Source of the DNA: Lepidodermella squamata
Lineage: Eukaryota; Gastrotricha
DNA: 64,000 nt
NCBI GenBank assembly: GCA_047495785.1
Contig: JBLDXI010000054.1
Span: 124,001-188,000, forward strand
Direction of reading: 5' to 3'
The notes under the pieces are model-generated. The model ran no database searches. It worked only from the letters and a program-made list of their open reading frames with translations, and was not told where the DNA came from. Of this stretch, positions 21,001 through 31,095 are shown piece after piece. A program made the translations under genes and the position numbers. Position 1 is the stretch's first letter, and each line of letters starts with the position of its first letter.

Positions 21001-22837
21001 AATCTCATGATGCATGATGCCCAAAATCTCGCCAAACTCCACTTTTCCCTTGTTAATAGCCATTTTACTTCAAAATTTGAGCTCGTTTTGAATGTTCAAA
21101 TTAGAAGTCCTAATTTTACCAAACAATCTACATAGGATCACACTGTCAAATCTATATATTTATAAACCTGGCGACTGTCTTCCGACAAAATCCCTTAGGC
21201 CCCAGAATTTCGCACTCTCCCTCCCTCAACTCCAAATCCCACGTATGTTGTTAACACCCCTTATGATGTCGTTAGCGACGTTGAATAACTCGGATTTGGT
21301 CTTGTTTACGTCAGTTTCAAGGTACTGGTTGACAAGTAAAAAGCGCTGTTTTTTACGTGAATGAAGAGGCAAACACGATTGGCGTTTTACTTGTCACCCT
21401 TCTCCTTGAAACAGACGTAAACAAGCCTAAATCCGAGTTATTCAACGTCGCTAACGATGTGTGCTTCATTCTTTAGTAAACTCACAGCTATAACTGTAGC
21501 TCGATTTGACGATGGACTGAGCGAACAGCCACTCGAGTTCACGCAAGCTGAGGCCGCCCATCGAGGAATTCCAACCGACGTGCTTTGATTGAACCCATCA
21601 AAGCTATTCACTAGATGCAATGTAGGTGTACCGGATAAATCTGGCGGAAAGGGCAACGTGGAGGTATCGGGCTCTGGAGCGTAGGCGGCGCGGGTATTCC
21701 AGAAATACCTAAGGAAAATCAACATTAAGAATTAAGAATAGATCCAAATATTAACGAGTTAAATTGTTACAGTTTCTTGATAAGAATATCGGCGTTGGTT
21801 CCCATTCCGATGAAAAATGGGCCTAAGGTAGCTTGGTTCATCATAAAGCCGGGTAAGCTGTAGACGCCAGCGTTGTCGGCCATCGGGATGCAAGTGGATG
21901 CATTTCCCGCAAGTGGAACGATAGACAGCTGAGCGAACCATTATTTTCGCACACATGTTTACACATGAGAAAGCAGCTTACACTATGGACATTAGTCGAT
22001 TTTAGAGCTTGAAGTACGATTCGGTAGGTCATGTTGCCCGAACTCGTGAGAATCGCATTGCTACCACAGCTGGGCTGAGACTCGTTAAAGTCTGTCGCAT
22101 TCATCATTGGCGGGCGAAATGTTTCATTAGCAGCAGCCGTTCTACGAGAATCCGAAAAACTCGCATATATCTTGCCACCAGGTTCGAGCTTGTGCCAATT
22201 TATGTTACCAGCCGCGCTGCTGTTGAAGGAATCGAGAAACAGTGCGTTAGGGCTTGATTTTACTGGGATAAAAGCAAATGTCGATGTAACATGCAAATTC
22301 GAGAAGTTTACCTGGTATATAATCAGTAAGACGTCCGATTCCGAACCCGAACCAAGCATCCGATTGAACTGTGTTGTAGCTCACGGACAGCTCGATTTCA
22401 ATCCTGAATGGCGACACAACTCCATGGGCATCTGTTATCAACTAATTTTAAGTATTAAATATGTTCCTGTTTTTCGGTTTTATTTTAACTCACACTTGTG
22501 CTTGCAGTGCCGAAGGTTTTGTTTGGGGAAGTTTGAGAAGAAATTAGCCGGATTCCATTACTCGTGAATTCAGCTGAGTACCCAAGAGTTATACTTGTAT
22601 TGCCGTTGATATTGAGGTTTTCGCGGTCGAACGACAAGCCAGGAATGTAGCGTGGTCTCCCTGCTAAAGTATCTTCAAATGGCACTGATGTTGTGTCTGG
22701 CAGCGGGTCATATCCCGATCGAACCACTCCTATGTTGAAAAATCGATAAAATATGCCATTCAAATTTATGAGTTAGTCAAACCCGATAATGCGAACAAAA
22801 TTAAACTCGTTAAAGTAAATTTCGGAATTTCGAACAT
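18070..22837 (-). CDS. Channel A: tandem-ectodomain Cys-loop ligand-gated ion channel, 1030 aa
   Basis: Ten exons: 22783-22837, 22494-22729, 22312-22441, 21982-22262, 21771-21928, 21486-21708, 20407-20536, 20101-20348, 19919-20049, 18070-19570. The sum is 3093 nt, in frame. A signal peptide (MFEIPKFTLTSLILFALSG) is followed by module 1 (exons 2-5, to residue ~287), module 2 (exons 6-9, to ~531) and a Ser/Thr/Pro linker with a long Thr-Gln repeat. The ligand-binding domain runs from ~662 to 888 with Cys 815 and Cys 829 enclosing DIDLTTFPFDHQT. M1 is near 891, M2 near 923, M3 near 950 and M4 near 1005; the M3-M4 loop is only ~25-30 residues. Intron 6 (950 nt) carries a foldback insertion; other introns are mostly ~50 nt. 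It should form a pentameric membrane channel; ligand unknown. Confidence 0.92.
19345..19450 (-). repeat. Hexanucleotide microsatellite coding Thr-Gln/Thr-Pro
   Basis: On the plus strand GGTGTT units grade into TTTGTG units. On the coding minus strand they read as Thr-Pro and then about a dozen Thr-Gln pairs in the linker of channel A. The six-base period keeps the frame, so copy number can vary without breaking the protein. B, C and D have Ser/Thr-rich but non-periodic linkers here. Confidence 0.9.
19625..19780. repeat. Poly-G/C dispersed repeat, copy 1
   Basis: A G-rich run (GGAGGGGGAGGGGGATGGGG) is followed by an AGCTCGGC segment, then ACAAAATGAGGATTTATC and AATTTTGAGAGGTTCTG. The same order occurs at 38750-38835 and, inverted, at 61720-61865. 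This copy sits in intron 9 of channel A. Confidence 0.6.
21263..21462. repeat. Foldback element inside intron 6 of channel A
   Basis: Inverted arms share TCGTTAGCGACGTTGAATAA, CTCGGATTT, CTTGTTTACGTC and GACAAGTAAAA around a short centre. It belongs to a larger insertion (about 20560-21465) that makes this intron far longer than its ~50-nt counterparts. The rest of the insertion has no recognisable protein. Confidence 0.7.
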
Positions 22838-24508
22838 CGGTCGCCTTCTTTTCGAGTTCAAAATTGTGTCGATTTGGTAAAATCGACCAGGCTTCCAACC
22901 AGGCAGACACAATAAAATATATGTCCTATTATAACCGTTGAAAAATGAGTAATCGGCCTACATTTTTAAGACATGGCGCAGACGATCAGGTGTAGGCATT
23001 TTTGAGTTAAAACTTCGCTATTTTCGTACTTATTAATAAAAAATTTTGCTCGCTTCGCTTGAATTCCACATTTTTCTTTCTTTTTCTATCCTCTAGAGCC
23101 AACATTCTCAAGCAGAACTTGGTTCATCAACGCCACTTCGGTGGCGATGTTTGAGCAGCGACTTCCACATCAGCAACTTTCACAATAGAAGTTCTGTTCT
23201 AATTAGGAACTCAATTAAAAAGCAGACGTCAATTCATCGGAAGTCTTGAAAGTTATGACATCACCTCAGTGTTGACTTACTAGTTAAGCAGACTTTTCAT
23301 ATCATACGTTAAAGTGAGAATGATCATGTAATTTCTATAATTTTGAACTCCACCTCCTGATACATCTCCTGGCTGATTTGCAGCCAGTCTAAATGAGCGA
23401 TAAGCGATACATGCCTTTGACAAAAGGCGGTGGGAATTCCGGGGAAACCAAATCTAGTTGATTTGGTTTCCCCGGTCAAAACTGTTTAAACCGTGAACCA
23501 CACTGCTGATTTGAGCAATGTAGAAAAGTTTCTTCTGTTGAAGTGGCAGTTGCTGTAGTGTCGGCTGCTCAAATAACACCAATGAAGGGAAGTCGTTGAA
23601 TCAAGGTGTTCAGAACCGCCTTAAAACCAATCGTTCCATGTTTCAATGGCATGAAGTCAACGCCGGCGACCACCGGGACGCTCTAACGGGCCTAGGGTTG
23701 CCTCGTTAATGCGTTCAAATTATGAATCTCAAAATTTTCATTTCATTATCAGTGCCTTTCGAAAATGATGAAAAATGTGATAAAGAAAAAGAAATGGCGT
23801 TTCAAAATAAAATGATAAAATCAATAATCGAATAAAGCAATAAATCTGTGTTTTGTTCTAATTTTATAATGAAAAATGGCTTGTAAAAAAGAAACGCAGC
23901 ACAAATCAATGCAGACAAGGCATCGTTCAAGCACTCTGTAGCCTTGCGTAAAGCTTCAAAACCGAGGCAAGTGATTTCTAATTGCACTTTGCAATGAATT
24001 AATAATTAAGCCGTGGGCGAGCCTAATTTGTTTACATCGGGTACTTTTGCCGCTTGCCAGGATTTTCAGCCCAGCATTCAATCATTGATAAATAGATGCA
24101 GGCACAGGCAGATTCCGATAAACTTTCTCTGATATAAAATTCAAAATTCAACAATCCAATGGCGATGATGAAAATCGTTGATGTCGGGGCTCTAAGCCAT
24201 GAATTTTTCAAAGCATGCTCAACTAAGCTGAGTGCTTGGAAAATCCATAGCTGATTACTATAGATTCGCGAAATTCAAGAAATCTATCATTGAAAAACTG
24301 CGACAGACAACTACAACCAAGTTCCCAAATGAGTCGATAATTCGAGGAAACCAGAAATCACCTACAACACGAGTCGCCTCACATTTCTCAGGAAGGAAAC
24401 TCTAACGTGCGCTTGCAGCTAGCAGAAGCAAACTCGAAAAACTCAATGAAAGAAAATAGTATAGTTCAAGTTGGAACATTTTGACTGGGATCGAATACAT
24501 AGAATATA
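22838..24508. other. Intergenic between channel A and the GPCR
   Basis: No coding region seen. It contains the perfect hairpin at 23439-23475 and, at its right end, the 5' leader of the GPCR gene. The two genes are transcribed divergently, so promoters for both should lie here. Confidence 0.6.
23439..23475. other. Perfect 16-bp stem-loop
   Basis: CCGGGGAAACCAAATC pairs exactly with GATTTGGTTTCCCCGG across a 5-nt loop (TAGTT). It is not the histone 3' stem-loop. It may be a structured RNA element, a binding-site palindrome or a transposon end. Confidence 0.7.
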
Positions 24509-26893
24509 ATGAGCATGAATAGCTTATCTGCCCTTCTATCACTGTTGATTCTGCAATCTGCGTTCGGACAAAATAGAACGCGAATGAAATTCCTCTTGCT
24601 GTCACCAGTTATTGGCATGGACCCGAAAAACGTTCAAACAGCCGCCATAACCATGCGATACGTCATCGATCGCGTAAATCAACGGCAAGACATTTTACGC
24701 GATTATCTTATCGAACTCGACCATCGCGACGACTTCTTCTCTTTACAATCCGCTCAGCGCTTAATCGAATTCCGCCGAAACTGGACAGAAACTTCGAGTT
24801 TCATTCAATCACCGATAATCGCAGGGCCATTAATCTCAAACGGCTGTAAGGCTATAGGGAAAATGCTACCCTATGTCAATTCTATCGCAATCAGCACTCA
24901 ATGCACGGCTCCATTCTTGAGCAACCACAGCGAATATCCGAATTTGTTCCTGTCGCTAACAACCTCGAAAACTAACGCCTTAGCTATGCTGTTCTATATG
25001 AGAAATGAAGGTAAATGGAACGGGTTTGCACTAGTAACAACATTATCAGTAGCAAATGACGTCGCATTGGCTTATTTCATGCATGACCAAGCTGTTGCTG
25101 GTGGATTTGAAGTTCCCTACTTCAACATGTTCACCGAACCCGGCCCTGAGGCTGTTTTACCCCTGAAAGCCTCTGGGCTGAGAATTATCGTGATCACAGT
25201 AGGTGCAGCGCCTACTTTCAATCGATTTCTATGCGAGGCTTTCAAAGCAGGTCTGACTGGACCTAGATATGTTTTCCTAGGTCTATCAACCGCTTTCTCC
25301 TTGAGTATCCCTAATGGATGTAGTCGGGATGAGTTCCTCAACCAATTGAGGCAAACAATCTACTTCGGATATGCTACGAAACCTGAGGATCCAAATCGAA
25401 TCTCGAGCATCGGAAACACCAGACTCGAATTCGACGCTATGATGAGCCGATTGACTAATCTAACTTCAGATGACTATTTCCTGGCTTTAGTTCTCCACGA
25501 CACCTTAGTCACCTCAATGTTGGCACTGAACAGAACTGACTGGAAGCTCAAAGCTGATTTCAATCTGTCACTGAGGGATTATCATCGATTCCCTGATATT
25601 GTGACCAAAGTTGCGTATAATGGGATTTTAGAGACTAAATCAGTCGGAATACGAGTTGGAACGACTTCATACAGCAAAGCCGGTCAATTGTTAGGCGATA
25701 TTCAGGTAGCATCACAGTGGTCCCTTCAAAACGGCCTGACAGATCTAGCTTGGGTGACCGATTATTCTAACGCATCTTCAAGTGAATCAAATATGTCTTC
25801 GTTCAGTTTGAGAATTACTGGTAAAACAGCTTGGATTTCGGATTCCGTCCCAAGAGACGGGCCTATCTTGATTCGAGAAACAATGACTGTTAAATTGTCA
25901 TCCTCGGTTATAGCTTGGATTTTGATAACTTGTACATCTTTGGTTCAGCTCATGAGCGTTGTCGCGATTATCGCTGGCAAGCCCACAAAAGTCGAATTTC
26001 GAGCGACGAAACTTTTCGGCTTATCCGGATGTCTATTTTTGAACGCAGCATCCTCAGCTTTTACTATGGACCGGATTTCAGGTGGATCAGCCCTAGCTGT
26101 CGTGAATCTTTTCCTCCTCGGATGTGGCGTTGTAGCCACTTTCACGCCAGTTTCACTCCGCCTTTTAGTGATTAATCGATTCGTTCAACAATCAGTTCAG
26201 AAAGGCTTCAGAAAGTCCGACGCGAGATTCAGCTCTACTGCTGCTACTAGAATTTCAAATGTGAAATCTGACGCTAATGGTACCAAAACGAAGCTATTGA
26301 TAGCTTTTCCGTCGAACATCTGGCGAGTTTTTGATACTCAAATTGTTGCATCCTCTGTCGTGATTCTTCTCATCAGCCTATCGATTTTAGTGGCATGGGT
26401 GATCATTCAAGATATGACATGCACAGAAACCTTACTAATCGAGCCTTTTTACAATGAAAGGATTGACACAGTTCACGAACTCTGGGCTGTCATCTGTGGA
26501 ATGAGTAACAGATCATCAGTTGTTAGCTGGTCTCTTTTTGGATCCATATTCTGCGTTCAATTTCTGCTGATATTGGCTAGTTTGTTGGTAGCTTTTCAAC
26601 TGAGGCAAATGAAAGGTTTCTCGAATCAGTGTCACGAATTTCTACCAACTTGCTTGAGTGCCATCGCTAGTGCAGCTCTAATTCCCGCGGGCTTCTTGAT
26701 CGCGTTTGTGTTAAATAGCGATCCAATGAACCAGCAAATAGCTTTGGCTTATGTCACCGTCATTATTTCAGCGATAATTTCCATTTCGTGGATTTATCCG
26801 AATTTCTTGAAAAAAGGTGGCCAATCGATAGCGAGTAGTATCAGTTCTTCGAATTTGTTGCATAATCCTGCAAGAGGATCCGGATTGGTTTGA
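24509..26893 (+). CDS. Class C GPCR, GABA-B-like, intronless, 794 aa
   Basis: A single open frame encodes a signal peptide (residues 1-20, ending LQSAFG), a Venus-flytrap ligand-binding region (about 25-450) with several N-glycosylation sites, and seven hydrophobic segments near 464-486, 502-522, 527-554, 610-634, 672-697, 714-735 and 744-767. There is no cysteine-rich domain between flytrap and membrane region, as in GABA-B-type receptors and unlike metabotropic glutamate receptors. Intracellular loop 2 is long (~55 residues), and the C-tail is short (~25 residues) with no coiled coil evident. It should signal through G proteins at the surface; the ligand cannot be read from sequence. It has no intron, whereas neighbouring channel and EGF genes have 7-9, so a retrocopy origin is possible. 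Confidence 0.88.
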   Translation: MSMNSLSALLSLLILQSAFGQNRTRMKFLLLSPVIGMDPKNVQTAAITMRYVIDRVNQRQDILRDYLIELDHRDDFFSLQSAQRLIEFRRNWTETSSFIQSPIIAGPLISNGCKAIGKMLPYVNSIAISTQCTAPFLSNHSEYPNLFLSLTTSKTNALAMLFYMRNEGKWNGFALVTTLSVANDVALAYFMHDQAVAGGFEVPYFNMFTEPGPEAVLPLKASGLRIIVITVGAAPTFNRFLCEAFKAGLTGPRYVFLGLSTAFSLSIPNGCSRDEFLNQLRQTIYFGYATKPEDPNRISSIGNTRLEFDAMMSRLTNLTSDDYFLALVLHDTLVTSMLALNRTDWKLKADFNLSLRDYHRFPDIVTKVAYNGILETKSVGIRVGTTSYSKAGQLLGDIQVASQWSLQNGLTDLAWVTDYSNASSSESNMSSFSLRITGKTAWISDSVPRDGPILIRETMTVKLSSSVIAWILITCTSLVQLMSVVAIIAGKPTKVEFRATKLFGLSGCLFLNAASSAFTMDRISGGSALAVVNLFLLGCGVVATFTPVSLRLLVINRFVQQSVQKGFRKSDARFSSTAATRISNVKSDANGTKTKLLIAFPSNIWRVFDTQIVASSVVILLISLSILVAWVIIQDMTCTETLLIEPFYNERIDTVHELWAVICGMSNRSSVVSWSLFGSIFCVQFLLILASLLVAFQLRQMKGFSNQCHEFLPTCLSAIASAALIPAGFLIAFVLNSDPMNQQIALAYVTVIISAIISISWIYPNFLKKGGQSIASSISSSNLLHNPARGSGLV

Positions 26894-27218
26894 ATCCTTA
26901 TGAAAAGAACGATATGAATTGATATTTTCCCCTTTTATCTTTATCTTTCGCAAGTGTCATGAAATTCGAAAGGGTAGAGACGCCCAATGCGTGGAAGCAA
27001 CATAAATCAGTACTATTATTTCCACAAGGAGGTGGTGGATTGTACGAATCGACAATCTGAGATGTATCGTAAATTTTAAAGTTGGCCAATAGAAAAATTA
27101 ATAATGAAATTATAGATATAGATGTCGGGTATGAATATTTGTGCCAATTGGCTTTAGACCACTCTCAGAACAAAGTCTCCTCCATAGAGAAATGAAACAC
27201 CAGTAGTCCATTGAAGAA
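26894..27218. other. Convergent intergenic spacer
   Basis: It lies between the 3' ends of the GPCR (plus) and EGF gene 1 (minus). No open frame of interest and no clear AATAAA for either gene. Confidence 0.5.
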
Positions 27219-29134
27219 TCAGACATCATTGCAATCGTACTGTTGTGAACCATCCGAGCATTCGCATGTCATATAGAGGCATCGCTTTGCCACCGCGCAA
27301 TCGCAAATAGCTGAGGAAAATTCACAAACCCGATATGAAAGTAAAGTCAAGTTATACCCGCTTAATTCTACAACCTTTTACGCAATCGTCACCGGTTCTC
27401 CATTTGTCGAGACACGTGCAGGTGTTCGGTGCAGCGCAGTAAGCTGTTGTTGAGCAAATCACCGATCCACAAATTTCTGGCCAAATATAAACAGGGTTCA
27501 ATGGCGATTAAAATTAAAGGGTTCAGAACTCACGCCTGTTGCACGAAGCTCCAGTCCAACCGGCTTTGCAGGCGCACAGATTTATCCCGTAACACCTCCC
27601 ATTTTTACACGGAGGATTACAATAAGGCTTATCGACTGAAATCATAGGTTATAACAAGTTAATTTTAGATTAGTATAGAGCGCGTCTTACAAAATTGGTA
27701 TGTGCGAAGGTCCACCACTCTGGTAGGGCTTACATTCGCAGAATTGCCCCCATAAACTTGAATTATAGGCGGCTCCATTGTTGGATCGATCGCTACGAAC
27801 CCTGGCGAATCAATACCGCTATAAATCGCCGTGCATTGGGTTGACGAGCAAATATCAACCGACAGCTTTGTCGCACGTCTAACAACAATGCCAATACTGA
27901 TACGGCCCCTTGTAAGTTCCTTGCCAAAGCTCACTATATTCGTCGTGCCGAAGACTGTTCTTGTCGGGGACGAGAACAGGGTGAAGCGTTGAAAATAGCC
28001 GTTGTAATTCAAAACAAAACCGGCGAAATTGTTGTTATCGATCGGCTTGAAAGAGCTAGAGGCAGCGTAGTTGAATGAAGAATTCGATACTAAGGATATC
28101 GAGTAGGTGTCCAGGTAAGACCCAGGAACCCCATCGAGATTCAGCGTTACGTTTATTGAAAAATCAGCAAACAGGAAGTACTTTCATGAGTCATGAGTGC
28201 GAAAATTTATAAAAAAAAATTCAATATTCGATTTACTTCAATCGAATTTACTTTTACTTTTACTAAAATTTACTTTTTTACTCGATAGCGTTCCTTCGTT
28301 GGCGGCCTGATTGATCAGAACTATGTCGTTGTTTGGGCCGAGGGCGGGGAAAACTCTGTTACTGGCGTATATCCAGTTATTTTCTGTGAAAAACAGCTGA
28401 AAGTCAAATCTTAAATACGTTGAAATTGAGTTTACGATAATTTCCGTCGTTTATGTAGGAATAATCGGGCGAAAACGTTCTTGGATCAGACATAGGCATT
28501 CCAATGGCTATTTTTAACGATTATTAGGTTCAAGTATACGAGGAAAAGTAATTAACCTTGCGAGCAATCGGAACCTGTAAATCGCGTCAGGCATGTGCAA
28601 GTATTGGTGGCGTTGTTGCAAAAGCCATTTCTCTGCAGGCATGCCGGAACACAATCTGTAAAACGAATTTAGATTTATCCGACATCCGACTGTACCTGTG
28701 AAATAACGAGAGGTCCTCCTTACCGGAACCATCAAATTTAAGGTGAGCGGAACCAAATTATGGAAAATTATTTAGTGGCCTGTGATAACTTTTAGTTTAT
28801 ATTTATTGGGTATCAAGATTCGCCACAATTATTCGCAAAAAAAAATCCAACGTAACATTCTCTACAAGATATTCAAAAAGTGAGTCGTATTTAGACTTAG
28901 GTACGGGAAAATGCAAATTTGGTTCCACTAGAGCATAATTATTGGTTCCGCTGCCGCTTAATTTGGCTCCTCTAACAAGTATTCTGAACATCAACTCCCA
29001 GACTACGAAGGATAAGCTCAGCTGATTTTTAACCCTGGTGTCTTGCAATTTGCAATATAGGTAGTTCATAGCTTACTTGCAAAGCTAACAGAGATCCACG
29101 TGAAGAAAATGATAAATCTTGACAATAATTCCAT
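27219..29134 (-). CDS. Secreted EGF-domain protein, copy 1, 374 aa
   Basis: Eight exons: 29077-29134, 28557-28655, 28436-28507, 28274-28383, 27691-28180, 27534-27635, 27375-27476, 27219-27310; 1125 nt, in frame. Exon 1 encodes the signal peptide MELLSRFIIFFTWISVSFA. Exon 2 is an EGF-like module (C-x3-C-x4-G-x-C...CTCLTRFTGSDC). Exons 3-5 form a ~220-residue middle domain of unknown fold containing KPIDNNNFAGF and LNYNGYFQRFTLFSSPTRT. Exon 6 is a second EGF (CKNGRC...CACKAGWTGASC). Exons 7 and 8 are further Cys-rich modules. The paralogue at 43285-46286 matches exon by exon in phase. The product should be extracellular with no membrane anchor. The far-upstream exon 1 is supported by the identical 58-nt size and phase in the paralogue. 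Confidence 0.88.
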
Positions 29135-30245
29135 GATTACCAGCAAGTTTAAAATGAGGCATAAATGCGATGGCGCGTGTGGCTTAAGCTTCGCGATTGT
29201 GCACAACCAACTGTCGATTAGAGATTGGTGCTGTTTTGCCAGCCCCGATGTATTGGAGTGACAGCGACGATCTGTTAGAGGATTGTTTCCTTAGGATCCA
29301 GGCAGCACCGAATGTTTCGATCAACATCGATATCCCGTTGCGTTATAAATTTGCTTCGCAAATAAATTCCGACTTCTAACCCAGCTTTCTTTCTATTTTA
29401 CGTGTCAGTCATCACGTAAATCGCAAAAGAAAAATGAATCAGAAAAATCTAGCCTCACTGTGTTTTTCGCCGGTTTTCGACTTGTTTTCAGGTAGCCTAC
29501 CTCTTACTACGGAATTTCGTGAAAATCCAATGCTGGTTTCGATTCTTGAAAAAATTGCAAGCTCGCCGTAACTACGTCGAACTGTGATAGCACTGAAATA
29601 GCACTCGCCGTAGCTAAAAAAGTGGCAACTCGGATCGCAATGAACCTTTCACCACAACATTCTGCCGGTTCAGGGCCAAAATAGGGTACCAAAGTGTTAT
29701 GCCCCTGTAGATAAATCGATCTCGGGAAAATCGAGAAAATCGATAGTTCCATGTCGGATGATTTTAGTCACATTTTTGCTTGTCGGATGAAATAAGGATA
29801 AAAAAGACATTGGTCGGATGAACAAAGTCACACCCTCTTATGCTCATCTATTCTGGCAAGTATGAGGCGCTGTGCGTGATCGCATGAAACAAATATGGTT
29901 GGAAATTAAAAAGTGGCTTAGTTAATACCTATTACAGACAATTTTGCGCAGCAGGGTTCCGCTCAAACGTCGATAGCAAATTTCTATCATAATTTTGTTC
30001 TCGAAAACTCGACAAGCGTAGGCTTAATGCTCGATGCTCGTATCCTGCCGCGTAGTTCAAACAAGCTGAGGCAGCTGAAATCGTCGCACCGAAGCCGGCG
30101 TTATAATCACCAAGAAAATATTCTCCGATGTTTTTCACAGGCAGTAAAAACCACGTGGTGGAGCCGATAAAAGCTGGCGGATTTCGTTCAGTTCAATTCA
30201 CAGCATTTTTCCTAGAAGAATTCGTAGATCCCTTTTCCGTTGAAT
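29135..30245. promoter_or_regulatory. Divergent promoter region between EGF 1 and PAN 1
   Basis: No gene seen. The right part (about 29935-30240) is the upstream block of PAN gene 1 and recurs twice upstream of PAN gene 2 (41640-41800 and 41880-42115). Shared strings include GACAAGCGTAGGCTTAATG or AACAAGCGTAGGCTTAATG, and CCACGTGG. Confidence 0.5.
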
Positions 30246-31095
30246 ATGTTTTCGAAGCACATTACTCTTTTCGCTGTAGTCGCCTCAGTTGGTGAGTTAT
30301 TGATAATTGGCGTCTTCTAATTGTAAGCATCTGACTACTTCCTTTCTTACTAAACAGGTGCGATAAATCCGCCCTTCGATTTCGACGAGGTGAAATACGC
30401 GTGCAATTCAGTCTACTCAACGCTTCAAGCCGTCGGCACAGTCGGCACTTGCAACAGCTACTGCTACCTGGCTGGCTCGAAATGCCTCGGCTACGCTTAC
30501 AGCGATACCACGAAAACTTGCCAGTTGAGTTCGCAGTGTGCTAAGACGAGCACCAGCATCCCTAGCGGCTACAAGGTCTTCGCTAAGAATGCCAGTTAGT
30601 AAAGCTAAATGCACTACAACCCAGACTGGCGCGAATGGGTTAAACTTGTTGGGTTAAACAAAGGGGGGAAATCGACGTGTTCGCCGTTGTTCACCGAAGT
30701 TACTTCCAAAATGAGGAGAAAAACGATGAACAAAAAAGTTCACGACAAAATCTTGGGGAACATCGGCGAACACATCTACATCAATCTCACCACATCCAAT
30801 TTTTCATCGCTCTTCCACTAGCCAGTCTGGGATAGAAGGGATACGAACCGTCAATGTTGTATTATTTACTTTTCTAGAGCTCAGCAAGTTCACCAAAGTC
30901 GACTACCAATGCAACGTTTACTACAAGCAGTACCAGACGCTCGACACGGCTGCGAAATGTGCTGACGCGTGCCTTGCCGATCCGAAATGCCGCGGAATGG
31001 CCTTCGCCTCATTGGCTAGATGGTGCTATCTGTATTCGGCGTGCGACGAGAATGCTCAAAGGCCTATCAATGATTACACCTTCTTCAAGCTGTAA
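30246..31095 (+). CDS. Secreted two-domain PAN/apple-like protein, copy 1, 166 aa
   Basis: Three exons (30246-30291, 30358-30594, 30878-31095; 501 nt). Exon 1 encodes the signal peptide MFSKHITLFAVVASV. Exons 2 and 3 each encode one domain of ~75 residues with six cysteines and the PAN/apple style of spacing (domain 1 KYACNSVYSTL...CLGYAYS...CQLSSQC; domain 2 YQCNVYYKQY...CRGMAFA...CYLYSAC). PAN domains bind proteins or carbohydrates; no enzyme motif is present. The paralogue at 42124-42915 has the same length and splice phases. AATAAA lies at 31200-31205. Family assignment rests on cysteine pattern and is moderate; the gene model is strong. Confidence 0.85.

Noticed and set aside
20605-21135. 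176-aa plus-strand open frame
   Set aside because: It lies in the intron 6 insertion of channel A, resembles no family and is not conserved in paralogues.
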